A DNA stretch of 64,000 nucleotides. It comes from Agrobacterium tumefaciens. Lineage in GTDB: Bacteria > Pseudomonadota > Alphaproteobacteria > Rhizobiales > Rhizobiaceae. The notes beneath the pieces were generated by a model. It searched no databases, was not told the DNA's origin, and was given only the letters and a program-made list of their open reading frames with translations. Shown here one piece after another: positions 43,243-52,165 of the stretch (within the stretch, counting starts at the first letter, position 1; every line of letters starts with the position of its first letter). The translations under genes and the position numbers were made by a program. Where the stretch lies: the NCBI RefSeq assembly GCF_005221385.1, contig NZ_CP039903.1:682001-746000 (forward strand), given 5' to 3'.

Positions 43243-43584
43243 TCAGCGCCAGCGATAAAGGCCGCTGTTCGACGAGCTCTGCTGGGTGCCGGCGCCAACC
43301 GCATAACCGATCGCAAAACCGAGTGCGCCGACGATCGTCAGCAGCGACGTGGCGGTGCCGGGATTTTCCTTGACCGCTTCCACCACATTCTGGCCCTGGG
43401 CGCGCACATTATGCGCCGCCTTGCGAACCCGGCCACGCGCTTCATCCAGAAATTCGGACGCATCCTCGCTCACGCCTTCCGCGCGGGCGGAAACGGATTT
43501 GGAGAGGGATGCGATTTGCGAGCGCAACTCGGCAATCTGATTTTCGATCGTGTCTTCGACAACATTCAGTTTGGTCTGAGCCAT
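43243..43584 (-). CDS. DUF883/ElaB-YqjD-like membrane protein
   Basis: 113 residues. A charged, mostly helical N-terminal part (VEDTIENQIAELRSQIASLSKSVSARAEG...) is followed by one membrane helix (about 79-98) near the C-terminus. This matches the DUF883/ElaB-YqjD group, which in E. coli binds ribosomes to the inner membrane in stationary phase; that role is not shown here. AGAGGTG precedes the ATG at 43584. Confidence 0.8.
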   Translation of the reverse strand: MAQTKLNVVEDTIENQIAELRSQIASLSKSVSARAEGVSEDASEFLDEARGRVRKAAHNVRAQGQNVVEAVKENPGTATSLLTIVGALGFAIGYAVGAGTQQSSSNSGLYRWR

Positions 43585-43747
43585 TAGAACACCTCTTTTG
43601 TTACCGAAGCGGAGAACGTGCCGGCTTTGAAGAAGTTCCCGCACACCCCGCAAAGTTTCACGGACTGGCGCCCGGCCAACAGGTTTTTCGGCTTCTTGGC
43701 GAAAAAGCCTTGCATTCATTTTTTTTACGCAATAATCAGGCCGCACC

Positions 43748-43838
43748 GGAGAGGTGGCCGAGTGGTCGAAGGCGCTCCCCTGCTAAGGGAGTATACGTCA
43801 AAAGCGTATCGTGGGTTCGAATCCCATCCTCTCCGCCA
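43748..43838 (+). tRNA. tRNA-Ser (anticodon GCT)
   Basis: Acceptor stem GGAGAGG pairs with CCTCTCC. Anticodon stem CTCCC/GGGAG encloses CTGCTAA, with anticodon GCT at 43782-43784. There is a long variable arm (TATACG...CGTAT) as in class II tRNAs, a T-arm with GTTCGAATC, and an encoded CCA. It decodes AGC/AGU serine codons. Confidence 0.97.
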
Positions 43839-44196
43839 TCAAACTCAGCCAGGACTTTGATATTATCGGGCAAATCGGGCTGCTGATTTGTTTTTCCGTT
43901 TTCATCCCCATCTCGCGGCCTGAATGGTTGCAAACCCTGCCGGCAGGCGTGAACTGCATGCGGCGGTGGTGATTGGGAAAAAAATCGCGTCCCCGGGGCC
44001 GTCGCTTACATCATCGAATCGCGCACGCTTCATTGCAGCCTCGCAGGCACTGCACTATCGGCGAGGGCAGGCCGCCCATGCGATCACGCTTATTTCAGAA
44101 ATTCGATCGGCTCTTTTGCGCGCATGATCCTGGATACATCTCGTTCTTTGACAAAGAGCACCTATCTAAGTTTCTCACGCACACGAAGGAGATTTG

Positions 44197-44505
44197 ATGA
44201 TCGACGAATACGGCCCGCACGTGCAGATGGGCACGCTTGCAGAGCAGATGGCCGCCCGCTACCAGATGGACGCGAATCTTGAATTGGGGCCGCACCTGTC
44301 GCATTACATGGAGGAGGTCGAGGTCAACATCTCCGCTGACAGCTTTGACCATGTGGGGTTCATGAGCAGGATTTGTGGGCGACTGACGATGACGCTGGCA
44401 ACAGCTGCCGCGCCCCGGCGCCGCGAGTTCCTGCAGGCCGTCGTGGTCGCGCTTCAAGAGCGCATCGATCGACATTCACTCGATGTGGTTGTGGACGGCA
44501 TTTAA
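44197..44505 (+). CDS. Conserved-looking hypothetical protein
   Basis: 102 residues, acidic in the middle and helical in the C-terminal part (RRREFLQAVVVALQERIDRHS). No domain is recognised, and there is no signal peptide or membrane segment. The ATG at 44197 has GAAGGA 6 bases upstream, a good start. It is the only gene between tRNA-Ser and the porins; no integrase is present nearby. Confidence 0.6.
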   Translation: MIDEYGPHVQMGTLAEQMAARYQMDANLELGPHLSHYMEEVEVNISADSFDHVGFMSRICGRLTMTLATAAAPRRREFLQAVVVALQERIDRHSLDVVVDGI

Positions 44506-45173
44506 GGCACTGCCATCCAAGCAATAATGAGCGCCGGAAGGCCGGCCTGCCTTTTGCGCCGGTTCATCCGGATCGCGGCGGCGTAACGCCTCATGGCGGA
44601 TGCGACAGGGCGACCGGGAGGCAAGGGCGTTTGTACGGCTGTCATGTCCACGACATGCAGCATTCGCCGAAGGCAAATCAGTTTGCCAGATCGCCGCTAT
44701 ACCCGGCCCGTCGAATCGTTGCCCGGTGAATCAGTCCAGACCGAAACGGTTTTTCCGCTGTTTCCCGACATGCGCTTCCGTGGAGTGCCGCGGCACGGCA
44801 TAGGTCGAAGCAAAAATTTCCCACATCTCCGCCCGACAGGGCAACGCGACGCCAAAAAGGCCGATAGTTTAGAAACACCTTGTTAACCGATCTAACTAAC
44901 GGATTTTCAAGGAAATTCTTAACGCATCGTAAAAGCTTCGATTGGCTGGCATGGCGCTGTGTGTTGTTTCCGCAACAAACCGAAATGAAGCATATACGTA
45001 AATGCTATTTATCGGATGTTGGCGATTGCAAGCGGCGAAACCTTTTGTATTTTCACGACCAGAAGCGAGGCGGTGGATCGTTTGGCTTCTAAGAACACGG
45101 GAATGGGGCAGGGAATGCTGTCCTTCAGCGAAAGAACCCAGACCCTTTTAAAAACTTTGACTGGAGGTCAACC
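44506..45173. other. Intergenic region upstream of the first porin
   Basis: 668 bp without a gene. The last 300 bp are AT-rich and probably contain the porin promoter and a long leader. The leader ends in the short hairpin that encloses the ribosome-binding site (45157-45171). No known small RNA is recognised. Confidence 0.5.
45157..45171 (+). promoter_or_regulatory. Hairpin around the porin ribosome-binding site (first copy)
   Basis: TTGAC and GTCAA pair around the loop TGGAG, placing the GGAGG ribosome-binding sequence in a small hairpin just before the ATG. An identical element precedes the second porin at 46744. It may set translation efficiency or be a target of a small RNA. Confidence 0.55.
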
Positions 45174-46226
45174 ATGAACATCAAGAGCCTTCTGATCGGC
45201 TCCGCTGCGGCTCTCGCAGCAGTATCCGGCGCACAGGCCGCTGACGCTATCGTCGCTGCTGAGCCCGAGCCCCTGGAATACGTTCGCGTTTGCGACGCTT
45301 TCGGCACCGGCTTCTTCTACATCCCCGGCACCGAAACCTGCCTGAAGTTCCAGGGCTACGTTCGTTTCCAGACCGACTTCGGTCGCGACAAGTCCGGTCG
45401 GTCTGACTGGGATTCGTTCACGCGCGCCCAGTTCGAAGTTGACACCCGCACCGACACCGAACTCGGCGCTCTGCGTGGCTTCATCGGCTTCCGCGGCAAC
45501 GCTGACAGCGGCAGCGCTTTCGGCAATGGCACGACCGACAAAGGTTCTTCGGTTTTCGTTGATCAGGCCTTCATCGAACTCGGCGGCCTGAAGGTCGGTA
45601 AGTTCTACAGCTGGTGGGACGATGGTCTCTCTGGTGAAACGGACGAGCTGTCTTCCAACGCTCTGTTCAACTCCATTCGTTACACCTACGACGCTGGTTC
45701 CTTCTGGGCAGGCGTTTCGGTTGACGAACTTGAAGGCATTAGCGTCGCAAACACCCTTGGTGGCACGCTTAACGAAACCGACAACAATGTTGGTGTTGCT
45801 CTCGGCGTTGGCGCCAAGCTCGGCGCAGCTTCGCTGCAGCTCATCGGCGGCTACGACACCGATCGCGAAAACGGCTCTGTACGCCTGATCGCAACGGCTG
45901 ACGTTGGTCCGGGTACGCTCGGTCTGGCCGGTGTTTGGGCTTCTGGCGCAAACGCTTACTACAACGTCTCCGAGTGGGCTGTTGCTGCTGAATACGCAAT
46001 CAAGGCAACCGACAAGCTGACGATCACCCCCGGCTTCCAGTACTACGGCAACTACGGCCTGGTTTCCTGGGACGACTTCTCGAACGACGACGGCTGGACA
46101 GCTGGTCTGACGCTCGACTACAAAATCACCCAGGGCCTCTCCACGAAGATCGCTGTTAACTACGTTGACATCGACAACCGTGACGACCAGGTTAAGGGTT
46201 TCGTTCGCCTTCAGCGTTCGTTCTAA
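45174..46226 (+). CDS. ropA: RopA/Omp2b-type porin, first copy
   Basis: 350 residues. The signal peptide MNIKSLLIGSAAALAAVSGA ends at AQA-AD. The mature protein begins with PEPLEYVRVCDAFGTGFFYIPG, typical of rhizobial RopA and Brucella Omp2 porins, and continues as a 16-strand beta-barrel ending RLQRSF with the terminal Phe needed for outer membrane insertion. It forms a general diffusion pore. Its 5' part is nearly identical to the next porin, while surface-loop regions differ. A terminator follows. Confidence 0.95.
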   Translation: MNIKSLLIGSAAALAAVSGAQAADAIVAAEPEPLEYVRVCDAFGTGFFYIPGTETCLKFQGYVRFQTDFGRDKSGRSDWDSFTRAQFEVDTRTDTELGALRGFIGFRGNADSGSAFGNGTTDKGSSVFVDQAFIELGGLKVGKFYSWWDDGLSGETDELSSNALFNSIRYTYDAGSFWAGVSVDELEGISVANTLGGTLNETDNNVGVALGVGAKLGAASLQLIGGYDTDRENGSVRLIATADVGPGTLGLAGVWASGANAYYNVSEWAVAAEYAIKATDKLTITPGFQYYGNYGLVSWDDFSNDDGWTAGLTLDYKITQGLSTKIAVNYVDIDNRDDQVKGFVRLQRSF

Positions 46227-46253
46227 TCTGATCTGACATTGTCAGTGATGGAA

Positions 46254-46282
46254 AGCCCGGCTCTCGAGCCGGGCTTTTTCGT
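46254..46282 (+). terminator. Intrinsic terminator of the first porin
   Basis: AGCCCGGCT and AGCCGGGCT form a perfect 9-bp stem with loop CTCG and a T-run. Between the stop codon and this stem lies a 31-base sequence that is repeated after the second porin. Confidence 0.93.
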
Positions 46283-46743
46283 TTTGAGCGCGCGGAGGAG
46301 CGGGGCGAAGAATCAGGTCGCCCCATGGAGGGCTGCTGGTTGGCCTGTACTGTTTGCCTGGCTAAAGGATAGTGGCGCGGGGTGAGGGCGCGATCTGGTT
46401 CATTAAAAGGCCTGATTCTGCGGTGTCGCTGACCAAATCTGGGCAATTCGCCAAGCTTCCGATACGCCGTGTATCTTGATGAATGGCTGCTTTGTCTTTC
46501 GAGTGGCTTGGGCGGCGCCGCGTAAGTGTATGAAACAAATACGAATTTAACGAATTGTTAATGAATGGGGCGTCGTCCATTAGAATTGTAGCTATTTCGC
46601 AACAATGAAAAACTAAGGATACCTTACTGTCTTCCTTTCGTCATGATTACGATTGCCCACCCGCCCGGTTTTGGCTCTAATCATCTTCATAAGCGGCACG
46701 CATTGATTTGTGTTTCCCACCCGCTGCTTAGAAGATTAAGCGT

Positions 46744-46758
46744 TTGACTGGAGGTCAA
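46744..46758 (+). promoter_or_regulatory. Hairpin around the porin ribosome-binding site (second copy)
   Basis: The same TTGAC-TGGAG-GTCAA hairpin as at 45157, directly before the ATG at 46761. The sequence farther upstream differs between the two genes, so conservation of this element is notable. Confidence 0.55.
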
Positions 46759-46760
46759 CC

Positions 46761-47804
46761 ATGAACATCAAGAGCCTTCTGATCGGCTCCGCTGCAGCTC
46801 TCGCAGCAGTATCCGGCGCACAGGCCGCTGACGCTATCGTCGCTGCCGAGCCCGAGCCCCTGGAATACGTTCGCGTCTGCGACGCTTTCGGCACCGGCTT
46901 CTTCTACATCCCCGGCACCGAAACCTGCCTGAAGTTCGGCGGTTACATCCGTTTCCAGACTGACTTCGGCCGTGACAAGTCTCAGACGTCTGACTGGGAT
47001 TCGTTCACGCGCGCTCAGTTCGAAGTTGACACCCGCACCGACACCGAACTCGGCGCTCTGCGTGGCTTCATCGGCTTCCGCGGCAACGCTGACAGCGGCA
47101 GCGCATTCGGCAATGGCAGCAATGACAAGGGTTCTGGCGTCTTCGTTGACCAGGCCTTCATCGAGCTCGGCGGCCTGAAGGTCGGTAAGTTCTACAGCTG
47201 GTGGGATGACGATCTGAATGGCGAAACCGACATTCTGTCGACCAACACCCTGTTCAACTCGATCAAGTACACCTACGACGCAGGTTCTTTCCAGGCTGCG
47301 ATTTCGGTTGACGAACTCGAAGGCCAGTACGGTCAGTTCCAGTACGGCGAAGACAACAACGTCGGTCTCGGCGGCATGATCGGCGCCAAGTTCGGTGCTG
47401 TTACGGCTAACCTGATCGCCAGCTACGACTTCGACGCAGAAAATGTTGCGATCCGCGGCATGCTGTTTGCAGATATCGGTCCGGGCACCTTCGGTCTTGC
47501 TGGTATCTGGGCTTCTGGTGACAACGCTTACTATGCGAAGTCTGAATGGGCCGTTGCCGTTGAATACGCGATCAAGGCTACCGACCGCCTGACGCTTACC
47601 CCCGGCTTCGAATACCTCGGCAAGCTTGACGTCAACTCTGCTGACGGCGACTTCGTTGGCGACCGTGACGCCTGGACTGCTGGTCTGACGGTTGACTACA
47701 AGATCACCGAAGGTCTTGCTACGAAGATCACCGCGAACTACTACGATGAAGATGGCCGTGACGACGAAGTCACCGGTTTCGTCCGCCTTCAGCGCACGTT
47801 CTAA
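46761..47804 (+). CDS. ropA: RopA/Omp2b-type porin, second copy
   Basis: 347 residues, with the same signal peptide and first 40 or so mature residues as the first porin, again ending in a Phe (RLQRTF). Differences are concentrated in the middle (for example YGQFQYGED in place of VANTLGGTLN), probably surface loops, so the two proteins may differ in pore selectivity, phage or antibody recognition. It has its own leader and terminator. Confidence 0.95.
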   Translation: MNIKSLLIGSAAALAAVSGAQAADAIVAAEPEPLEYVRVCDAFGTGFFYIPGTETCLKFGGYIRFQTDFGRDKSQTSDWDSFTRAQFEVDTRTDTELGALRGFIGFRGNADSGSAFGNGSNDKGSGVFVDQAFIELGGLKVGKFYSWWDDDLNGETDILSTNTLFNSIKYTYDAGSFQAAISVDELEGQYGQFQYGEDNNVGLGGMIGAKFGAVTANLIASYDFDAENVAIRGMLFADIGPGTFGLAGIWASGDNAYYAKSEWAVAVEYAIKATDRLTLTPGFEYLGKLDVNSADGDFVGDRDAWTAGLTVDYKITEGLATKITANYYDEDGRDDEVTGFVRLQRTF

Positions 47805-47830
47805 TCTGATCTGACATTGTCAGTGATGGA

Positions 47831-47858
47831 AACCCCGGCAGAAATGCCGGGGTTTTTT
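47831..47858 (+). terminator. Intrinsic terminator of the second porin
   Basis: AACCCCGGCA, a GAAA tetraloop and TGCCGGGGTT form a 10-bp perfect stem followed by TTTT. The stem sequence differs from that after the first porin, while the 31 bases in front of it are shared. Confidence 0.93.
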
Positions 47859-47904
47859 GTTTGAATGCTTCACATTGCAGCGCCGGTCATTCTTATCCGG
47901 GAAA

Positions 47905-47931
47905 TAAAAAAGCACCGGGCCAGCCGGTGCT
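47905..47931 (-). terminator. Intrinsic terminator of slt
   Basis: On the minus strand AGCACCGG and CCGGTGCT form an 8-bp stem with a 5-base loop, followed by TTTTTT, about 40 bp past the slt stop. Confidence 0.88.
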
Positions 47932-47968
47932 CGAATGCTCTGTAATGATATCTGCCGATGAGCCTGGC

Positions 47969-50053
47969 TTACCCCGCACGGCCATGGCGCAGGTCATCGA
48001 CAATATCGGCCTGTTGCCCAAGCCGGGTCTTGTAGACCTGATAATTCTCCATCACCCGCTGCACATAATTGCGCGTTTCGGGGAAGGGGATGCGCTCGAT
48101 CCAGTCCACCACCTCATCGATAGGCTTGCCGCGCGGATCTCCGTAGCGGGCAATCCATTCCGGCACGCGTTTTGGACCGGCATTATAAGCGATGAAGGTG
48201 AGGATATAGGAACCGCCGAAGCTGTCGATCTGCTCGCCGAGATAGTGAGCGCCGAGCGTGGCGTTGTAACCCGCGTCGCTGGTCAGCATCGCCTGCGTAT
48301 AGGGCAGGCCGTGACGTCCGGCCACGCCCTTGGCGGTTCCCGGCAACAATTGCAGCAGCCCACGGGCATTGGCGGCGGAGACCGCGGCCGGGTTAAAGGC
48401 GCTCTCCTGCCGGGCGATGGCATAGGCAAGCGCCTTGCCGGAGCCGGCTATATTGGCGCTGGCGGGAATGACGCCGAGCGGATAGGCGAGCGCTGCCGCA
48501 TCGATGCCGCGGCTGAAGGCCGTCTTGCCGATCTGCAGCGAAACCTGATGATTGCCGTTGCCTTCCGCCCTGGCGGCCAGAATGGCAAGTTCGCCGGGGC
48601 TGTCCAGCTGGTCGGCCAGCGAGCGGTAAAGACTGTCGGCGCGCCAAGCATAACCGGCGGCCTCCAGCCGGTCGATGGCGCGCACGGCCTCACGGCCGGC
48701 GAAGCGTTCACGGTCACCGTTGCTTGGGCTGGGATACGTAACGTTCAGCGTCGTGGTGCCGATTCGTGCGGCGGCCAGCTGGCCATAAAACGTGCCGGGG
48801 TGGGCGGCAGCCTTGGTGAAGAAGTCACGGGCATTGCCCGGTCCGCCCACTTCCGCCGCCCGCCCGAGCCAATAATAGGCGCGCGAGGCGGAAAGCGGCC
48901 GGTTCGAGGTCTGCAACAACGTGTCGAAGTGACGTGAAGCCGCCGCCGGATCGCGCAGCGCTCTCAGCGCATACCAGCCGGCATGGAACTCCGCATCGGC
49001 GATGTCCACGGCCGAGGTGGCGGAATGATTGGCGACGATGCGATAGGCTTCGGCAAAATCGCCGAGATCGGCAAGGCCACGCGCGATGATACGCCGCTCA
49101 TTCCACCACTCGCCGGGATTGACGAGTTTGGATGCCTCTTTCGGGGCCTGGCGCAGAAGGGCGGCCGCTTCAGGATATTTTTGCTGGTTGCGCAGGTTTT
49201 CTATGCGCGCGAAGAGGAAAGCGGGATCGCCGCGCCAATTGGCGTCAACCTTGCCCAGCAGGGCACCCGCGGTGGCGGATCGCTGCAGAACGGCGGCCCA
49301 GGCATTATAAAGCGACTGCGCCTTGCCCAGATCGCCGAAACGCTTCGCCTGGCCGATGCGGCTGCGATACATCAGGTAATCCATGCGCGCCTTGTGATCG
49401 GCGGGCGTCAGATAGGCGGGAAACTCGGCAAGCACCCGGTCTTCCATGTCCTTATCCATGCCTTCGCTGACCCAGAGCTGGCGAATGAGGCGCTGGGAGT
49501 CCACGACCTTGCCGGAGGAGGCGAGTGCCTTGGCGAGCACTACGGTGCCCTCGGCGGTTTCCGGCCGGCTGCTGCCGAAGGCGGCAAGCACCTGCGGTAC
49601 TGGCGGATCTTCGCGATAAAGCGCTTTTTCAGAATTGGCCCGCAGGGTGGCGGCACCCGGCCAGCCGGCAAGCTCGCGCTGGGCGGCGGCAATTTCGGAC
49701 GAAGGCACATCCTTCTGGCCGGAAACGGCAATTGCCCAGCTGAGAATATGTCGGTCCAGGCTGCCGGTCGGCATGGCGTTGCGCAATGCAATCGCCCGCG
49801 TCGCATCGCGGCTGGAAAGCGCGTCGAGGCCGGCCTTCAGCTGGCTTGCATCATCGGGGCGGTTGAGGCGCGGTATGGCGCCGGTGATCTCGGGCGAGGC
49901 GGGCATGAAGGCGGGAACGGTCGGCGCATTCGGCTTCACATAGGGAAGCGGCACCGCACCTTCCGGCAGCGGCCCGGCCAGCGCGTTCCAAACGGTTGCG
50001 GCGAGGCCCGCCGCCATCAATCCCCAAACTGTTTTTTTCATACCGTTCTTCAT
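47969..50053 (-). CDS. slt: Soluble lytic murein transglycosylase
   Basis: 694 residues. It has a signal peptide (KKTVWGLMAAGLAATVWNALAG), a long alpha-helical superhelix (about 50-530) and a C-terminal SLT domain. Catalytic Glu is in IARQESAFNPAAVSAANARGLLQLLPGTA, and the closing FIAYNAGPKRVPEWI is also intact. It cleaves glycan strands to 1,6-anhydro products during cell-wall growth and recycling. A second ATG four codons later is possible. It is divergent from dapA. Confidence 0.94.
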   Translation of the reverse strand: MKNGMKKTVWGLMAAGLAATVWNALAGPLPEGAVPLPYVKPNAPTVPAFMPASPEITGAIPRLNRPDDASQLKAGLDALSSRDATRAIALRNAMPTGSLDRHILSWAIAVSGQKDVPSSEIAAAQRELAGWPGAATLRANSEKALYREDPPVPQVLAAFGSSRPETAEGTVVLAKALASSGKVVDSQRLIRQLWVSEGMDKDMEDRVLAEFPAYLTPADHKARMDYLMYRSRIGQAKRFGDLGKAQSLYNAWAAVLQRSATAGALLGKVDANWRGDPAFLFARIENLRNQQKYPEAAALLRQAPKEASKLVNPGEWWNERRIIARGLADLGDFAEAYRIVANHSATSAVDIADAEFHAGWYALRALRDPAAASRHFDTLLQTSNRPLSASRAYYWLGRAAEVGGPGNARDFFTKAAAHPGTFYGQLAAARIGTTTLNVTYPSPSNGDRERFAGREAVRAIDRLEAAGYAWRADSLYRSLADQLDSPGELAILAARAEGNGNHQVSLQIGKTAFSRGIDAAALAYPLGVIPASANIAGSGKALAYAIARQESAFNPAAVSAANARGLLQLLPGTAKGVAGRHGLPYTQAMLTSDAGYNATLGAHYLGEQIDSFGGSYILTFIAYNAGPKRVPEWIARYGDPRGKPIDEVVDWIERIPFPETRNYVQRVMENYQVYKTRLGQQADIVDDLRHGRAG

Positions 50054-50442
50054 CGCCAGACGGAAACAATCGACCTTCTTGTACTGTCGTTCTTGTATTG
50101 TCGTTTTATTGCAGCAGGATTGCGTAAATCGCTCAAGGCTTGGCCTCGTATTCCGCTCCCGTGTCCTGCATTGAATCTACGGAGATTGAGATTAATGAAA
50201 CCTTAACCGCCCCCCGCGCAATCCCATCAACTTTTATTCACCGGCCCGCGAGCGGCCCGCAATTTCGCCGCCGCGATTTTTTAACTGTGGTGTGACGTTT
50301 CCGGACTGTCACACTTCCGACAATTTCGGACAAAATAGGCTGCCTTTGCGCTTGTCGGCGCCAAGGGCTGGCACTAATGTGTGCCGGTTTTAACCATCGA
50401 ATGCGGCCGAAGCATGAACCGGCTCGGCGCCAGGAGCTTTGC
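50054..50442. other. Divergent intergenic region slt-dapA
   Basis: 389 bp that must hold both promoters. No repeat, small gene or operator is recognised. Confidence 0.45.
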
Positions 50443-51327
50443 ATGTTCAAGGGATCAATTCCCGCCCTCATTACTCCGTTCACGGACAATGGTGCCGTGG
50501 ACGAACAGGCCTTTGCCGCCCATGTGGAATGGCAGATCGCCGAAGGCAGCAAGGGCCTTGTGCCCGTGGGTACGACGGGGGAATCCCCGACGCTTTCCCA
50601 CGATGAGCACAAACGGGTCGTTGAACTGTGCATCGAGGTTGCGGCGAAACGGGTTCCGGTCATTGCGGGTGCAGGCTCCAACAATACCGATGAAGCGATA
50701 GAGCTTGCGCTGCACGCGCAGGAAGCCGGCGCGGATGCACTGCTGGTGGTCACCCCCTATTACAACAAGCCGACGCAGAAGGGCCTGTTCGCCCATTTCT
50801 CGGCTGTTGCCGAAGCGGTGAAATTGCCGATCGTCATCTACAATATCCCGCCGCGCTCGGTGGTGGATATGTCGCCGGAAACCATGGGTGCGCTCGTCAA
50901 GGCGCACAAGAACATCGTCGGCGTCAAGGATGCGACGGGCAAGCTCGACCGCGTTTCCGAACAGCGCATTTCCTGCGGCAAGGATTTCATCCAGCTCTCG
51001 GGCGAAGATGGTACGGCGCTCGGCTTCAACGCCCATGGCGGTGTCGGCTGCATCTCGGTCACTGCCAATGTTGCGCCGCGCCTCTGTTCGGAATTCCAGG
51101 CGGCAATGCTTGCGGGTGATTACGCCAAGGCTCTCGAGTATCAGGACCGCCTGATGCCGCTGCATAAGGCGATCTTCATGGAGCCCGGCGTCTGCGGCAC
51201 GAAATATGCGCTGTCGAAGACACGTGGCGGCAACCGCCGGGTCCGCTCGCCTTTGATGAGCACGCTGGAGCCGGCGACCGAAGCGGCGATTGACGCGGCG
51301 TTGAAACATGCCGGCCTGATGAACTGA
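50443..51327 (+). CDS. dapA: 4-hydroxy-tetrahydrodipicolinate synthase
   Basis: Condenses pyruvate with aspartate semialdehyde, the first committed step to diaminopimelate and lysine. 294 residues as expected. Active-site residues are visible: GTTGES (43-48), Tyr133, Arg138 in NIPPRS, and Schiff-base Lys162 in [11 protein letters not shown]. The start at 50443 has CAGGAG upstream. A strong terminator separates it from smpB. Confidence 0.97.
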   Translation: MFKGSIPALITPFTDNGAVDEQAFAAHVEWQIAEGSKGLVPVGTTGESPTLSHDEHKRVVELCIEVAAKRVPVIAGAGSNNTDEAIELALHAQEAGADALLVVTPYYNKPTQKGLFAHFSAVAEAVKLPIVIYNIPPRSVVDMSPETMGALVKAHKNIVGVKDATGKLDRVSEQRISCGKDFIQLSGEDGTALGFNAHGGVGCISVTANVAPRLCSEFQAAMLAGDYAKALEYQDRLMPLHKAIFMEPGVCGTKYALSKTRGGNRRVRSPLMSTLEPATEAAIDAALKHAGLMN

Positions 51328-51345
51328 GAGACGCCTGAAAGCCTT

Positions 51346-51402
51346 AAAGGCGCGCAATGGGCCCGCTTCGCGACAGAAGCGGTTCCGCGCGCCTTTTCTT
51401 TT
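51346..51402 (+). terminator. Branched intrinsic terminator of dapA
   Basis: AAAGGCGCGC pairs with GCGCGCCTTT, with an inner stem CCGCTT/AAGCGG inside the loop, followed by TTCTTTTT. Confidence 0.88.
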
Positions 51403-51488
51403 TGCGACGACGATACTAAATAGAGGCTCGAAAACCGCTCCGGCCGGCAGGCTGCGGCGCAATAAGAAAAACAAGGGATTGAAATATC

Positions 51489-51971
51489 ATGGCCCCCAAA
51501 GGCAGCCAGCGCGTGGTGAACAAGATCGTTGCGGAAAACCGCAAGGCTCGCTTCAACTACGAAATCATCGACACCTATGAGGCAGGCCTCGTGCTGACCG
51601 GCACCGAGGTCAAGTCGCTGCGCGAAGGCAAGGCGAATATTGCCGAATCCTATGCTTCGGATGAGGGTGATGAAATCTGGCTGATCAATTCCCACCTGCC
51701 GGAATATCTGCAGGCCAACCGGTTCAACCACGAGCCGCGCCGCCGCCGCAAGCTGCTTTTGAGCAAACGCGAGATCAGCCGCCTGCGGGCCGGCATCAAC
51801 CGCGATGGCATGACGCTGGTGCCGCTGAAGGTCTATTTCAACGAAAAGGGCCGCGCGAAGCTGGAACTGGCGCTCGCCAAGGGCAAGAAGCTGCACGACA
51901 AGCGCGAGACGGAAAAGGAACGCGACTGGAACCGGCAGAAGTCGCGGCTGCTGAAGGGTAACAACGCCTGA
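51489..51971 (+). CDS. smpB: tmRNA-binding protein SmpB
   Basis: 160 residues. SmpB binds tmRNA and rescues stalled ribosomes. The OB-fold core ([38 protein letters not shown]) and the basic C-terminal tail ([18 protein letters not shown]) are complete. The order slt-dapA-smpB-rpoZ-rsh is typical of Rhizobiales. A family A repeat follows. Confidence 0.97.
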   Translation: MAPKGSQRVVNKIVAENRKARFNYEIIDTYEAGLVLTGTEVKSLREGKANIAESYASDEGDEIWLINSHLPEYLQANRFNHEPRRRRKLLLSKREISRLRAGINRDGMTLVPLKVYFNEKGRAKLELALAKGKKLHDKRETEKERDWNRQKSRLLKGNNA

Positions 51972-52024
51972 GCGGCAGGAAATTTCGCGGCCTAGAGGGT
52001 AGCGACCTTTCGCCACTTGTTCTT

Positions 52025-52140
52025 CCGTCATGCCGGACTTGATCCGGCATCCAGCCACGGCGCGTCTGCGCCGTGGAAACGATCCTTTCAGCCCAAGGAC
52101 TTGGGCTGGCTGGATCCCGGCTCAAGGCCGGGATGACGGG
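52025..52140. repeat. Intergenic mosaic palindrome, family A, copy 4
   Basis: Arms GTCATGCCGGACTTGATCCGG and CCCGGCTCAAGGCCGGGATGAC flank a variant of the second module (CACGGCGCGTCTGCGCCGTG) and then CAGCCCAAGGACTTGGGCTG, i.e. the core is in the inverted order, like copy 3. It sits between the convergent smpB and chemoreceptor genes. Confidence 0.9.
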
Positions 52141-52165
52141 AGCGTGCTGCTGCCCGTGGCGCCTC

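Larger units (their letters stand above)
46227..46760. other. Intergenic region between the two porins
   Basis: 534 bp. After the terminator (46254-46282) comes an AT-rich stretch (46530-46700) likely to hold an independent promoter for the second porin. Its sequence does not resemble the leader of the first copy until 20 bp before the start codon. Confidence 0.5.

Noticed and set aside
43748..44505. tRNA-Ser as a possible integration site for a mobile element
   Set aside because: No integrase, no direct repeat of the tRNA 3' end and no foreign-looking genes were seen downstream.
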